A stretch of DNA of 45,677 bases from positions 1,100 through 46,776 of the forward strand of contig DEBD01000039.1 of assembly GCA_002348385.1 (NCBI GenBank), in the 5' to 3' direction. Both the position numbers and the translations under genes were made by a program. Below the pieces are notes generated by a model, which was given only the letters and a program-made list of their open reading frames with translations, made no database searches and was not told the origin of the DNA. This stretch comes from Gammaproteobacteria bacterium UBA2965 (GTDB lineage Bacteria > Pseudomonadota > Gammaproteobacteria > Pseudomonadales > Azotimanducaceae). Each line of letters opens with the position of its first letter. Positions within the stretch are counted from its first letter, which is position 1. Of this stretch, positions 15,801 to 25,932 are shown one piece after another.

Positions 15801-16371
15801 CCAGATCGAATCCATCGGCCTTTCGCTTTACATGCAGATGCTGGACCGGGCCGTGAACGCCATCCGTCAAGGACACACCCAGGCGCTGGATCGTCCTTTG
15901 GAATCCGTTAGCGAAGAAGTCAATCTGCACAGCCCCGCGCTGATACCGGAAACATACCTCCCCGACGTTCACGCCCGCCTCATCTTGTACAAGCGAATCG
16001 CCAGCGCCAGCTCGACAACCGAACTGGACGACCTGCGCTCCGAGATCATCGACCGATTCGGCAGGCTCCCCGATTCTGTCAGAACACTCTTCGAGGTAAC
16101 CGGTTTGAAACTGCGCCTGCAGGCGCTGGGCATTGCACGCCTGGACCTGGGTGGCTTGGGAGGCCGGGTGGAATTCAATCCCGAAACCAGCGTGGATCCC
16201 TTGTCCGTGGTGAAGCTGGTGCAGGCACAACCAGCCACCTACCGCCTGGACGGCGCCACTCTGCTGCGGGTGAAACGCAACCTGCCGGAATTTCGCGAAC
16301 GCATGAATTTCGCCGTGGATCTGCTAGATCAACTCGCCCCGCCGGCCAACGACATGGCGGCAAGCGCATGA
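12886..16371 (+). CDS. mfd: Transcription-repair coupling factor Mfd
   Basis: 1161 aa from ATG 12886, close to the 1148 aa of E. coli; the frame is open far upstream, antisense to korC, and that part is not real. Order of domains: UvrB-homology region (about 1-340; FPDWETLAYDGFSPHQDIIS), RNA-polymerase interaction domain (about 480-530; GDPVVHIEHGVGRYRGL), SF2 translocase with Walker A GDVGFGKTEVAMRAAF (about 634) and DEEH box (about 734), then HQLRGRVGRSHRQAYAYL motif VI, and the C-terminal TRCF domain. It displaces RNA polymerase stalled at lesions and recruits UvrA. TAGAAT at 12869-12874 is a possible -10 but lacks a -35. Its stop overlaps the csiV start in an ATGA. Confidence 0.97.
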   Translation: MTSHSPSHPPAPPEPGQRASWSNLHQGAQALAAARAAEAFDGLTLVITNGMANAQRWRDQLAFYLNSDPDGGAEVELLQFPDWETLAYDGFSPHQDIISERLATLRRLPSLTQGTLVVCVQTLLQRIAPRSYIDAHSLQLQVGQRFDLESERRRLSEAGYVATEVVSGRGEYAVRGSLVDVFPMGAMEPVRIDLLDDEVDSLRTFDPESQRTIERIDSINLLPAKEYPLDEQAIARFRNNWHETFNVDVRRCSIYQDVSAGIQPSGVEYYLPFFYPELGSLFDYLPDATLVIREAGVQETLNAFLGEVAERYENLRHDVERPILPPNQLFLAEDELHGRLKPHAQVILNTEAEARHRVNFDTRPIPDVQANPRHKHPAAALTSFLEDITTPTLFVADTAGRREVFNEFLLRAGINAQEVGGLREFLATKPPKGLGLAEIEFGLWTDELCIITESQVFGHQVAERRARSTRALDPDQIIKNLTELRIGDPVVHIEHGVGRYRGLTTLEIDGNANEFLQLEYAEESKLYVPVTSLHLVSRYSGVEAEHAPLNRLGSDAWDKAKRRAAEKIHDVAAELLNIHARRESSPSHQFPLPTDDYRRFADQFPFELTPDQQCAIDEVLADLASPRATDRLICGDVGFGKTEVAMRAAFLAVHGGKQVAVLVPTTLLAQQHFDTFRDRFASWPMQIEVISRLRTDADVAAVSQRIASGKVDIIIGTHKLLNSSLEFADLGLVIVDEEHRFGVRQKERLRDLRAEVDLLTLTATPIPRTLNMAMAGMRDLSIIATPPARRLSINTFVQEKRNHIIKEAVTRELMRGGQVFYLHNEVRTISQAADELADLVPEARIGIGHGQMPKRQLERVMNDFYHRQLNVLVCTTIIETGIDIPNANTIIIERADKFGLAQLHQLRGRVGRSHRQAYAYLLTPHPKALTADAVKRLEAIEAAGELGVGFTLATHDLEIRGAGELLGEEQSGQIESIGLSLYMQMLDRAVNAIRQGHTQALDRPLESVSEEVNLHSPALIPETYLPDVHARLILYKRIASASSTTELDDLRSEIIDRFGRLPDSVRTLFEVTGLKLRLQALGIARLDLGGLGGRVEFNPETSVDPLSVVKLVQAQPATYRLDGATLLRVKRNLPEFRERMNFAVDLLDQLAPPANDMAASA

Positions 16372-17651
16372 GCCTCACCCGCCAGGTGCTGGCCGGATCG
16401 ACCCTAGTGCTTGGCTTGCCAGGCTGGGCGGCGCAGTCCGCCGAGGACCACTACACACGCGACTGGTACGTCACCGAGATCATCGTGTTCCAACGGCCCA
16501 CGGTGATGGAATACAACACCGCCGAGCAACTGATCGACGCTACGCCGGAGGCCTACCCCTTGAACATGCGCGCTTTCTATGTCGAGGAAAGCGCCCGCGA
16601 GAGCGACCTCGACGAGGATGCCTCCGAAGCAGACCCGGAAGAACGCACGCCGGAAGCAGAGCCGGAAGAGCGCGCGCCCGAAGCAGACCCGGAAGAACGC
16701 ACGCCCGAAGCAGCCACTGCCCCCGCCCCGTTCGATCCCGACTACAACCTCTATCCGGAGGCGTTGGTCTCTCTGCTGCCGGAATTCACAACCACCGAAA
16801 GGCCAGAGACCTTCGAACCGCCGCCACCCAAAGAACTCACCGAGGCGCCCGTCGACGCGCTGCAGCCGCATACACAGTTCGGCCTCGGCACGGAGCCCGC
16901 TATGCAGGCCGACACAGGGATCGAGCCGGAAACTCAGATGCAGGCGGAACCTGAAGCACAAATCGATCCTGATGTGGCATCCGAACTGCAGATCTATCTG
17001 GAGGGTGAGGCAGCGGACCTGGCCGACACCGCGGAACACGATCAACAGCAAGAGCCGGTACCCCTGCCGGTTCCGGCCATCAGCCCCACACTGTTCCCTA
17101 ACCCGCTAATGCGCTTCCTGAATGCACTGGCGGACTACGAGGCGACGCTGGAGCAATCCAGCTTTCGGTGGCTGCAACCGGACACACTGCAACTCAGCGA
17201 CGCATCCCGCGCGCTCACCAGACGTCTGGGCGCCCAGGTGATACTGCACGGGCGATGGTTGCAGCCGGTGCCCGCCAGGGAGTCACCGGAACCCCTGTAC
17301 ATTCAGGCGGGCGCGCTACCAGACGGCGAGCGGCAGCTCCGCGGCACCATGAGCCTGACCTTGGGACGCTATCTCCACTTTCACGCACGCCTGCTCTACC
17401 GGGAGCCCGGATTTGGACTGGCTCCGGTGTTCGCACCGCAATCCGCGCAATCCGCAGCACCGACACACGCAAAAGTACCCGTGCAAGCAGTTGATGGGTT
17501 CATGGTGCTCGACGAAAGCCGACGCATGCGCAGCGAGGAGATCCACTATCTGGATCACCCCAAGTTCGGCGTGATCGTTCGCATCGATCCGGTGCTGGTG
17601 CCCGAAGCGGTTCAGCTAGATTTCGAGGCCCTGCAGGAAGACGTCGAGTAA
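16368..17651 (+). CDS. csiV: CsiV-family periplasmic protein
   Basis: 427 aa. A signal peptide (MSLTRQVLAGSTLVLGLPGWAAQSA) is followed by the diagnostic HYTRDWYVTEIIVFQRP of CsiV, a periplasmic peptidoglycan-binding protein named for growth under D-amino acid stress in Vibrio. The C-terminal part (about 245-427) keeps the paired domain with FRWLQPDTLQLSDASRAL, QVILHGRWLQPV and YLDHPKFGVIVRIDPV. Between them lies a long acidic low-complexity linker with three 9-residue repeats. It is translationally coupled to mfd through ATGA, an order also seen in Pseudomonas. The last 36 nt overlap, tail to tail, the 3' end of the thioinosine phosphorylase gene. Confidence 0.85.
   Translation: MSLTRQVLAGSTLVLGLPGWAAQSAEDHYTRDWYVTEIIVFQRPTVMEYNTAEQLIDATPEAYPLNMRAFYVEESARESDLDEDASEADPEERTPEAEPEERAPEADPEERTPEAATAPAPFDPDYNLYPEALVSLLPEFTTTERPETFEPPPPKELTEAPVDALQPHTQFGLGTEPAMQADTGIEPETQMQAEPEAQIDPDVASELQIYLEGEAADLADTAEHDQQQEPVPLPVPAISPTLFPNPLMRFLNALADYEATLEQSSFRWLQPDTLQLSDASRALTRRLGAQVILHGRWLQPVPARESPEPLYIQAGALPDGERQLRGTMSLTLGRYLHFHARLLYREPGFGLAPVFAPQSAQSAAPTHAKVPVQAVDGFMVLDESRRMRSEEIHYLDHPKFGVIVRIDPVLVPEAVQLDFEALQEDVE
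16626..16712 (+). repeat. 27-bp tandem repeat inside csiV
   Basis: Three head-to-tail units of 27 bp (16626-16652, 16653-16679, 16680-16706) plus the first 6 bp of a fourth encode EADPEERTP, EAEPEERAP, EADPEERTP, EA. Units 1 and 3 differ at one synonymous base (ccg/ccc), so this is a young, slippage- or recombination-prone repeat in the acidic linker. Confidence 0.9.
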
Positions 17652-18359
17652 GCGCGCCACTCGGGTCATGCCGGTCGCGGCAATCTCGCTGATCTCCGCC
17701 AAGTCGATGGCCTGCGCCCTACCCGCCGCCGGGTTAACAACCAGACAAACACTCGCATAGGGCAAACCGATCTCACGCGCAAGACCGGCCTCGGGCATGC
17801 CCGTCATTCCTACCAGTGTGCACCCGTCACGCTCCAGGCGAACGATCTCCGCGGCGGTTTCGAAGCGCGGCCCCTGTGTGCACCCGTACACGCCCCCATC
17901 CTGCAGCACGATATCGGCGCGCCCCGCCGCTCGCAGCAGGTCCGCGCGCAGCGGCCCATCGTAGGGATCGGAAAAGTCCACATGGCGCAGGTCGGACTCC
18001 GCGGCGAACGAGTGCGCCCGCCCCCACGAGTAATCGATGAGCTGATCGGGTAGCACGAGCTTTCCATTGGACGCGCTGGGTGCGATGCCACCCACGGTGT
18101 TGATGGCAATCACGCCGTCCACGTCCAACTCTGCCAGCAGGTGCACATTGGCGCGATAGTTGATCTCGTGCGGCGCAAAGCGGTGGTCGTCACCGTGGCG
18201 CGCCAACATCACTACCTCGACCTCACCGCGACGGGCCACCTGCGGCGTGGTGGACGCCTGACCAAATGGCGTCTGGCGAGCGCCGCTATAAGGCGCGAAC
18301 GCGAACCCCCCACCCAACTGCAGCGCCCCAGAACCGACCATGATGCCCACCCGACTCAC
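17616..18359 (-). CDS. S-methyl-5'-thioinosine phosphorylase (MTAP/PNP family)
   Basis: 247 aa from GTG 18359, fixed by a GTGA overlap with the stop of the upstream phosphoribosyltransferase gene. Family blocks: MLARHGDDHRFAPHEINYRA, DGVIAINTVGGI, QLIDYSWGRAHSF, GCTQGPRFETAAEI and TLVGMTGMPEAGLAREIGLP. The GMTGMPEA and VVNPAAG patterns match the methylthioinosine phosphorylase branch known from Pseudomonas rather than MtnP or PNP. It would cleave methylthioinosine with phosphate to hypoxanthine and 5-methylthioribose-1-phosphate, which suits the neighbouring gene for hypoxanthine recovery. Its 3' end overlaps csiV by 36 nt in antiparallel orientation. Confidence 0.88.
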   Translation of the reverse strand: MSRVGIMVGSGALQLGGGFAFAPYSGARQTPFGQASTTPQVARRGEVEVVMLARHGDDHRFAPHEINYRANVHLLAELDVDGVIAINTVGGIAPSASNGKLVLPDQLIDYSWGRAHSFAAESDLRHVDFSDPYDGPLRADLLRAAGRADIVLQDGGVYGCTQGPRFETAAEIVRLERDGCTLVGMTGMPEAGLAREIGLPYASVCLVVNPAAGRAQAIDLAEISEIAATGMTRVARLLDVFLQGLEI

Positions 18360-18922
18360 GCCGAGTCCTCCATCTCCACGGGCAGCGCATAGATCGCCGG
18401 CAGGTTTCTCCAATAGCCCCGATAGTCCATTCCACACCCGAACAGATAGCGGTCCGGGCAACGTAGAACGGGAAAATCCACGGTTAACGACACGGCGCGC
18501 TCCACATCTTTTTCCACCAGCACGCTGGTCCGAACCGGGTGCGCGCCCTGCTCGTTGGCCCACACCGCCAGCTCAGACAGCGTCACGCCCTCATCGAAGA
18601 TATCGTCTACCAGCAGCACGCTGCGATCAGACAGCGGCATACGAGGTTTGGCGATCCATTCCAGCTCGCCGCCCTTGGTGCGGTCCCGATAGCGACTCAC
18701 GTGCACGTAGCAGATTTCCAGCGGGAAGTGCACCCGGCGCACCAACTCGGCCGTATAGTTCAGACCGCCCTGCAGCACACACACCACCAGGGGGTTCTCA
18801 TCCGCCAGGCAAGCGCCGATACGCACGGCGGTCTGGTTCACCGCGAACTCGACGTCCGCCGCAGACACCATCAGCTCTGCCGATTCCCGGGCGCGCAGAA
18901 CGGCGTCGGGAACCCGGGTCAT
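18356..18922 (-). CDS. Hypoxanthine(-guanine) phosphoribosyltransferase
   Basis: 188 aa from ATG 18922. The PRPP-binding signature is SVLLVDDIFDEGVTLSELA; the pyrophosphate-side loop is CVLQGGLNYTAEL and the base-binding region YLFGCGMDYRGYWRNLPAIY. It converts hypoxanthine or guanine plus PRPP to IMP or GMP. Four-base overlaps on both sides (ATGA with the MscS gene, GTGA with the thioinosine phosphorylase) show translational coupling. Functionally it would take up the hypoxanthine released by the next enzyme, giving a two-step salvage of polyamine-derived methylthioadenosine after deamination. The deaminase is not in this window. Confidence 0.9.
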   Translation of the reverse strand: MTRVPDAVLRARESAELMVSAADVEFAVNQTAVRIGACLADENPLVVCVLQGGLNYTAELVRRVHFPLEICYVHVSRYRDRTKGGELEWIAKPRMPLSDRSVLLVDDIFDEGVTLSELAVWANEQGAHPVRTSVLVEKDVERAVSLTVDFPVLRCPDRYLFGCGMDYRGYWRNLPAIYALPVEMEDSA

Positions 18923-19986
18923 TCTTCCGTGGGCTCCACGTACAGGGTCTGCGTGGGGAAGGCGATCTGGGCGCCGTGCCGCTCCACGATGTCGGAGATC
19001 CTGAACAGCACGTCCTGCTTGATGGCATGGAACTCCGCCCACACGGTGGTCTTGGTGAACGTGTACACGAAGAAGTCCAGCGATGACGGACCGAACTCCA
19101 CGAAGTTCACCATGAGTGTGCGGTTCAGGTCGATGTCCGGGTGGCTCTTCAACATGTCTTCAACGTCTGCAACCACCTGCTTGAGCACAGCCACGTCCGC
19201 GTAGCGAATTCCGATGGTCTCGTAGATGCGGCGGTTGCGCATGCGCGAGGGGTTTTCCACCGCCAGGCTGGTGAACACCGAGTTGGGCACGTACAGGGGC
19301 CGCTGATCAAAGGTACGTATGCGCGTGAGGCGCCAGCCGATTTCTTCAACGGTGCCCTCAATGTCGCGGTCCGGCGAGCGGACCCAGTCACCCACCGAGA
19401 ACGGGCGGTCCAGAAAAATCATCAGGGCACCGAAGAAGTTTGCCAGCAGGTCGCGCGCTGCAAAGCCGATAGCAATGCCGCCGATACCCCCAAACGCCAG
19501 CACACCGGAAACACTGAACCCCAACCCCTGCAGCACCATGAGCACGCCGGTGATGATGACGGCAACCCGCAGCAGCTTGCCTACCGCCAGGGCCGTGGTC
19601 TCGTCCACCGGCACCGCACGATAACTGGCGTCCGACAGGTGCTCCTCGAGGAAGCGGATGAAGCGTACAGCAAACCACACCAGCAGCCAGATGACGGCCA
19701 CCTCGCGGACCTCGTCCACGTAAGTGTAGATTTCGGCCTCGGCGGTGCCGCCGGCCACATCCGCCGCCCAGGCTACGCCGAGCACCCAAATGGCATAGCT
19801 CAAGGGTCGCCGCGCCGCGCCGAGGAGCGCGTCGTCATAGAGGTTGTGCGTAACCTCGAATCGACGCTCCAGGCGATTGAACGCGATGCGCGCCAGCAGA
19901 TGTGCCACTGCGGTGCCCAGCACGATGAGAAAGACCTCACCAACCCAGGTGTGTGACACCAGATAGTCCAGTATTGAATCGATCAT
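18919..19986 (-). CDS. MscS-family mechanosensitive channel
   Basis: 355 aa inner-membrane protein. Hydrophobic segments: VGEVFLIVLGTAVAHLLARI, YAIWVLGVAWAADV, EVAVIWLLVWFAVRFI and LLRVAVIITGVLMVLQGLG. The pore helix is VLAFGGIGGIAIGFAARDLL with the glycine/alanine-rich packing of MscS TM3, followed by the beta domain FLDRPFSVGDWVRSPDRDIE and the WRLTRIRTFDQRPLYVPNS signature. Larger than E. coli MscS (286 aa) and similar to the YnaI/YbdG type with extra helices. It would release solutes on osmotic down-shift. It starts 3 nt after the stop of the barrel gene, in the same five-gene unit. Confidence 0.93.
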   Translation of the reverse strand: MIDSILDYLVSHTWVGEVFLIVLGTAVAHLLARIAFNRLERRFEVTHNLYDDALLGAARRPLSYAIWVLGVAWAADVAGGTAEAEIYTYVDEVREVAVIWLLVWFAVRFIRFLEEHLSDASYRAVPVDETTALAVGKLLRVAVIITGVLMVLQGLGFSVSGVLAFGGIGGIAIGFAARDLLANFFGALMIFLDRPFSVGDWVRSPDRDIEGTVEEIGWRLTRIRTFDQRPLYVPNSVFTSLAVENPSRMRNRRIYETIGIRYADVAVLKQVVADVEDMLKSHPDIDLNRTLMVNFVEFGPSSLDFFVYTFTKTTVWAEFHAIKQDVLFRISDIVERHGAQIAFPTQTLYVEPTEE

Positions 19987-19989
19987 TGG

Positions 19990-21228
19990 CTAAAAGAAAC
20001 GCTTAAGTTCAAGTTGTAGGTAATCGTCGCGCTGCAGCGACGCCGATTTGTTGGTCGGATCGAACAGAGACTCCAGCAGAGCGTTGCGATCCGGCAGCGA
20101 ACCCCCGCCGAACACGCGCCCTTCCAACTCCAGGGTCCAGTCGCTACCCAGCCTCCGGCTGCCTTCGATGGAGAATATATACTCGTCGGTCTCCACGTCC
20201 CAGATGACACCCAACAACGCCTGCGTATCCGCCGCGTCGTTGAGACTCCATCGTGTGCCAACGGCCAGGTCGTGTTCAAACAGGGTGTCAAAGGCGCGCT
20301 CGTCGCGGCCATCGTGCATGTATTCGGCAACGATTCCAAGATCAGAGCGCGTGCCCCCAAACCCCACCAGCGTACGTTCAAATCCGATATTGAACGCATT
20401 GTAGCGCCCGTCAAATCCGCTGTTACTGATGGCTTCCAGCTTCCATGCCCAGTCGCCGAACAGCGCCTGAGCCTCGAGCCCAGTCTGGTCGATGGTGGGA
20501 TAGTGCGGCCTGAGGTATCCCTCACCCCGTCCGTTTACCTGGGGGAAGAGCAACGGCTGCCGGCTGGTGCCGGAAAAATGATAGATGCCCCACTCCAGGG
20601 GTCCGGCCGCATGTGACCAGCGCACCACCGTATCGATGGGAAACTCCTCCGCATGGGAGGCGTAAGTGGCCGCACTGCCTTTGCCGGGCAACGCCCGACG
20701 CAGACGGCCGTCTCGGCCCGGGAACGTGCGTTCGCGAAATCCGGCCAGCAACATCAGATCGACAATACCCCAGTCGCGCACCAGCGACAGATGCACCATG
20801 GGCTGACCCAGTTTGTCCTCGCCATCGACGTTCTCTACCAGATCGGTCTGATTGACCACGTCCACCAGGTGCTTGAATTCGGTGACGCCCCAGAACACGC
20901 GCCTGGCCCCGATGTGCAGCTCCCAGTCCCTGCCTATGCGACTCCAGTACGCCTCGCGCAGATCGAAATGGCTGCGCCGTGAATCCTCCGCATCCAGGCG
21001 CAGAAAAGGCGTGACCGTGAGCCGCTGGCGATCCTGATCCCACGAACGGAAGTACTCCAGCTCGACGCTCACAGAGGGTTGCACACGCGACTGGCCTGCC
21101 AGGCCTTTGTGCGCGAAGGCCCTGGCCTGCAAGCCCAGGTTCACGTCCCACTCGGTCCGCCCATCGTCCCCGCCCCACGCATTCGCCACGCAGGCGAGAA
21201 CCAGGCCGGCGAGAAGCGCGCGCCTCAC
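19990..21228 (-). CDS. Outer-membrane beta-barrel (porin-like) protein
   Basis: 412 aa from GTG 21228, fixed by a GTGA overlap with the upstream gene. Signal peptide VRRALLAGLVLACVANAWGG. The remainder is made of alternating amphipathic strands (WDVNLGLQARAFAHKG, VSVELEYFRSWDQD, LTVTPFLRLDAED) and ends in an aromatic Phe (LELKRFF), the usual BAM recognition signal. GARRVFWGVTEFKHLVDVVN resembles barrels that accompany LolA-like proteins in RND/MMPL export loci. No RND pump is found next to it. Ligand unknown. Confidence 0.75.
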   Translation of the reverse strand: MRRALLAGLVLACVANAWGGDDGRTEWDVNLGLQARAFAHKGLAGQSRVQPSVSVELEYFRSWDQDRQRLTVTPFLRLDAEDSRRSHFDLREAYWSRIGRDWELHIGARRVFWGVTEFKHLVDVVNQTDLVENVDGEDKLGQPMVHLSLVRDWGIVDLMLLAGFRERTFPGRDGRLRRALPGKGSAATYASHAEEFPIDTVVRWSHAAGPLEWGIYHFSGTSRQPLLFPQVNGRGEGYLRPHYPTIDQTGLEAQALFGDWAWKLEAISNSGFDGRYNAFNIGFERTLVGFGGTRSDLGIVAEYMHDGRDERAFDTLFEHDLAVGTRWSLNDAADTQALLGVIWDVETDEYIFSIEGSRRLGSDWTLELEGRVFGGGSLPDRNALLESLFDPTNKSASLQRDDYLQLELKRFF

Positions 21229-22058
21229 CGGGCGCGGCGCAGGCTGTTGGTGGAGAAATCGCGCTCCTCGTGCAGGCCCGTGGCAAACCGATAGTTGCGC
21301 CAATGCAGCGCCGTGCTCTTGCCGGTCTGGTGGTTGACCATCTGCATGCGCCCGGCCTTCCAGAAGCGCTCGGCATGCAGCCGGTAGTCGCTGACGGTGA
21401 GCGTCTTCAGCTTGTCGTCGCGCCGATCGAAATACTCTATTTGCTGCACACGCAGCTCAGCTTCGTCCAGCCAGACCAACTGCCGGGAGTAGCCGGAATG
21501 AGCATCCACGGGCTTGCGTTCCACCACGAAGCAGGCCGCACCGTCCAGAGTGGCACCTCCCACCAGGCGGTAGCTGTACTTCTCCACCTCCTGGGCGATG
21601 AGGTCTTCGTAGGCGAACTCGCTGCTCAGAAACGGTCCGGATTTGTTACTGCTGGCGATCTTCTTAACGCGCTTGACCGCTGGCAGGTACAGCCACTGGT
21701 CGTCGGGCAGCACTTTGTGGCCATGACTCAAAAGCGCCGTTCCTCTGATTGGTTTGGGCGTGTCGAACACTACCAGCAGCTTGTCGCCGTCGTTGGGAAT
21801 CTCCAGCTGTGCGATGCGCAACGCCCGGCGGGTGGCCGCACCGCGCGAATTGCGCAGTACCATCTCGAGTTCCACCTGCATATCCACGTAGCCCGACGCT
21901 TTCTCGTCGGCAGCGGTAAAGATAAGCAAACCGGCTTGATCGGGCGGCAGGGAATCCAGGCCGTCCAGGCGGTCGGACACTCCGAGTCCATGCGTGGATG
22001 GCGCCCCGACGCCGAGCAGACAGGCCAACAGCCCCGCTCTGAAGAGGTGCGCAGTCAT
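21225..22058 (-). CDS. LolA-like outer-membrane lipoprotein-sorting family protein
   Basis: 277 aa from ATG 22058, which gives a good signal peptide (MTAHLFRAGLLACLLGVGAP); an upstream in-frame ATG at 22097 is possible. Family pattern: DMQVELEMVLRNSRGAATRR, LVVFDTPKPIRGTALLSH, QWLYLPAVKRVKKIASSNKS, GPFLSSEFAYEDL and a C-terminal KTLTVSDYRLH. Such proteins have a LolA/LppX-like hydrophobic cradle and usually accompany RND exporters. It is first of the coupled five-gene unit and ends in a GTGA overlap with the barrel gene. Its start is only 50 bp from the nearest LexA box, so it could be SOS-influenced. Confidence 0.8.
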   Translation of the reverse strand: MTAHLFRAGLLACLLGVGAPSTHGLGVSDRLDGLDSLPPDQAGLLIFTAADEKASGYVDMQVELEMVLRNSRGAATRRALRIAQLEIPNDGDKLLVVFDTPKPIRGTALLSHGHKVLPDDQWLYLPAVKRVKKIASSNKSGPFLSSEFAYEDLIAQEVEKYSYRLVGGATLDGAACFVVERKPVDAHSGYSRQLVWLDEAELRVQQIEYFDRRDDKLKTLTVSDYRLHAERFWKAGRMQMVNHQTGKSTALHWRNYRFATGLHEERDFSTNSLRRAR

Positions 22059-22108
22059 TGCGGCGGCGATATTAAGTAACCGCCTTGGGGTGTGCAACGC
22101 ATGATCTA

Positions 22109-22124
22109 CTGTATATACTGCCAG
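22109..22124 (+). promoter_or_regulatory. LexA box 1 (SOS operator)
   Basis: CTGTATATACTGCCAG matches the gammaproteobacterial SOS box CTG-N10-CAG with both outer triplets intact; one base of the longer CTGT-N8-ACAG form differs. It lies between divergent lexA and the LolA-like gene, 33 bp before the lexA ATG. Confidence 0.85.
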
Positions 22125-22128
22125 TTAA

Positions 22129-22144
22129 CTGTATATACAGACAG
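22129..22144 (+). promoter_or_regulatory. LexA box 2 (SOS operator)
   Basis: CTGTATATACAGACAG is an exact CTGT-N8-ACAG site, 20 bp from box 1 start to start (about two helical turns), so two LexA dimers can bind the same face. E. coli lexA also has tandem boxes about 21 bp apart. It ends 13 bp before the lexA ATG, which explains autorepression. Confidence 0.92.
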
Positions 22145-22157
22145 GATTTTACATCGG

Positions 22158-22760
22158 ATGAATGCACTCACCCCGCGCCAGGCCCAGGTGCTCGACCTCA
22201 TCAAGCAACACATCAGCGACACGGGCTACCCCCCTACCCGCGCCGATATCGCCCAGGAGCTGGGTTTCCGGTCGCCCAATGCCGCCGAAGAGCACCTCAA
22301 AGCGCTTGCCCGCAAAGGCGCCATCGAAATGATTCCCGGTACCTCCCGAGGCATCCGTCTCCCCGAAGACACCGGCTTACCCGTGGTGGGTCGGGTGGCA
22401 GCCGGCAGCCCCATACTGGCCGAAGAACACATCGAAGATCGAGTAGAGATCGGCGCCGGTTTCTTCCACCCGAGGGCCGATTTCCTGTTGCGCGTACACG
22501 GCGACAGCATGGTCCAGGCTGGCATTCTCGACGGCGACCTCATCGCAGTTCACAAAACACCTGAGGTGGTGAACGGTCAGATCGTCGTGGCACGCGTCGA
22601 AGACGAGGTGACGGTGAAGCGCTTTCAGCGCGGGCGCAATCGGGCCAAGGTCACCTTGCTGCCGGAAAACGCCAACTACGCACCGATCGAGGTAGATCTG
22701 CGGGACAGTGCCTTCGCCATCGAAGGTCTGTGTGTGGGATTGCTCCGGCAGGGCAACTAG
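22158..22760 (+). CDS. lexA: LexA SOS repressor
   Basis: 200 aa from ATG 22158; AGGAT (22143-22147) is a possible ribosome site. N-terminal winged helix (MNALTPRQAQVLDLIKQHIS, YPPTRADIAQELGFRSPNAA), then the self-cleavage site A82-G83 in RVAAGSPI and the Ser117/Lys154 dyad (LRVHGDSMVQ, EVTVKRFQ). Length and residue spacing match E. coli LexA (A84-G85, S119, K156). It represses DNA-damage genes and cleaves itself when stimulated by RecA filaments. Two LexA boxes lie just upstream. No sulA-like gene follows, unlike Pseudomonas. Confidence 0.98.
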   Translation: MNALTPRQAQVLDLIKQHISDTGYPPTRADIAQELGFRSPNAAEEHLKALARKGAIEMIPGTSRGIRLPEDTGLPVVGRVAAGSPILAEEHIEDRVEIGAGFFHPRADFLLRVHGDSMVQAGILDGDLIAVHKTPEVVNGQIVVARVEDEVTVKRFQRGRNRAKVTLLPENANYAPIEVDLRDSAFAIEGLCVGLLRQGN

Positions 22761-22776
22761 CTCGCCGGCCCGGCGG

Positions 22777-23013
22777 TCAGTGAATCACCGGGGGCGGCGC
22801 ATCGGCCTCATCAGGAGCTTCATGGGCATCCGAGCCCAGGAAATCCGTGGCGGCATCGATCATGGCTTCGGCCACGCCCACCAGGTCGTCACCGAGCATG
22901 CCTCGAACCTCATGGGAGAAGCTGATTCGCACCAACGGCTCACCCTCGTCGTCGGCTTCGCGCAGGACTACGTCGCCATTTGTGAGTTGGGTGATTTCAA
23001 ACACTGCGCTCAT
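22777..23013 (-). CDS. Conserved small hypothetical protein between lexA and topA
   Basis: 78 aa, acidic, no signal peptide or membrane segment: MSAVFEITQLTNGDVVLREA, then LVRISFSHEVRGMLG and VGVAEAMIDAATDFLG. I recall a small protein at the same place in Pseudomonas (PA3009 region), which supports a real gene. GGGG lies shortly before the ATG, and AGTATA (23052-23057) would be a TATACT -10 on the minus strand, although without a good -35. Convergent with lexA (16 nt gap). Function unknown. Confidence 0.7.
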   Translation of the reverse strand: MSAVFEITQLTNGDVVLREADDEGEPLVRISFSHEVRGMLGDDLVGVAEAMIDAATDFLGSDAHEAPDEADAPPPVIH

Positions 23014-23115
23014 CGATACCCCACTGCGTGGACCACTCGGTAGACACCAGCAGTATATCGGTTGACGTCACAAACTGCTCGCCGCCGGCAAAATGAATTG
23101 CCCGTGAGCGTCATC

Positions 23116-25878
<2,763 letters not shown>

Positions 25879-25932
25879 GAGATCACGCATGGTGAAACTG
25901 GGCGCCGTTATAAGGCTTGCTTCAAACCACTG

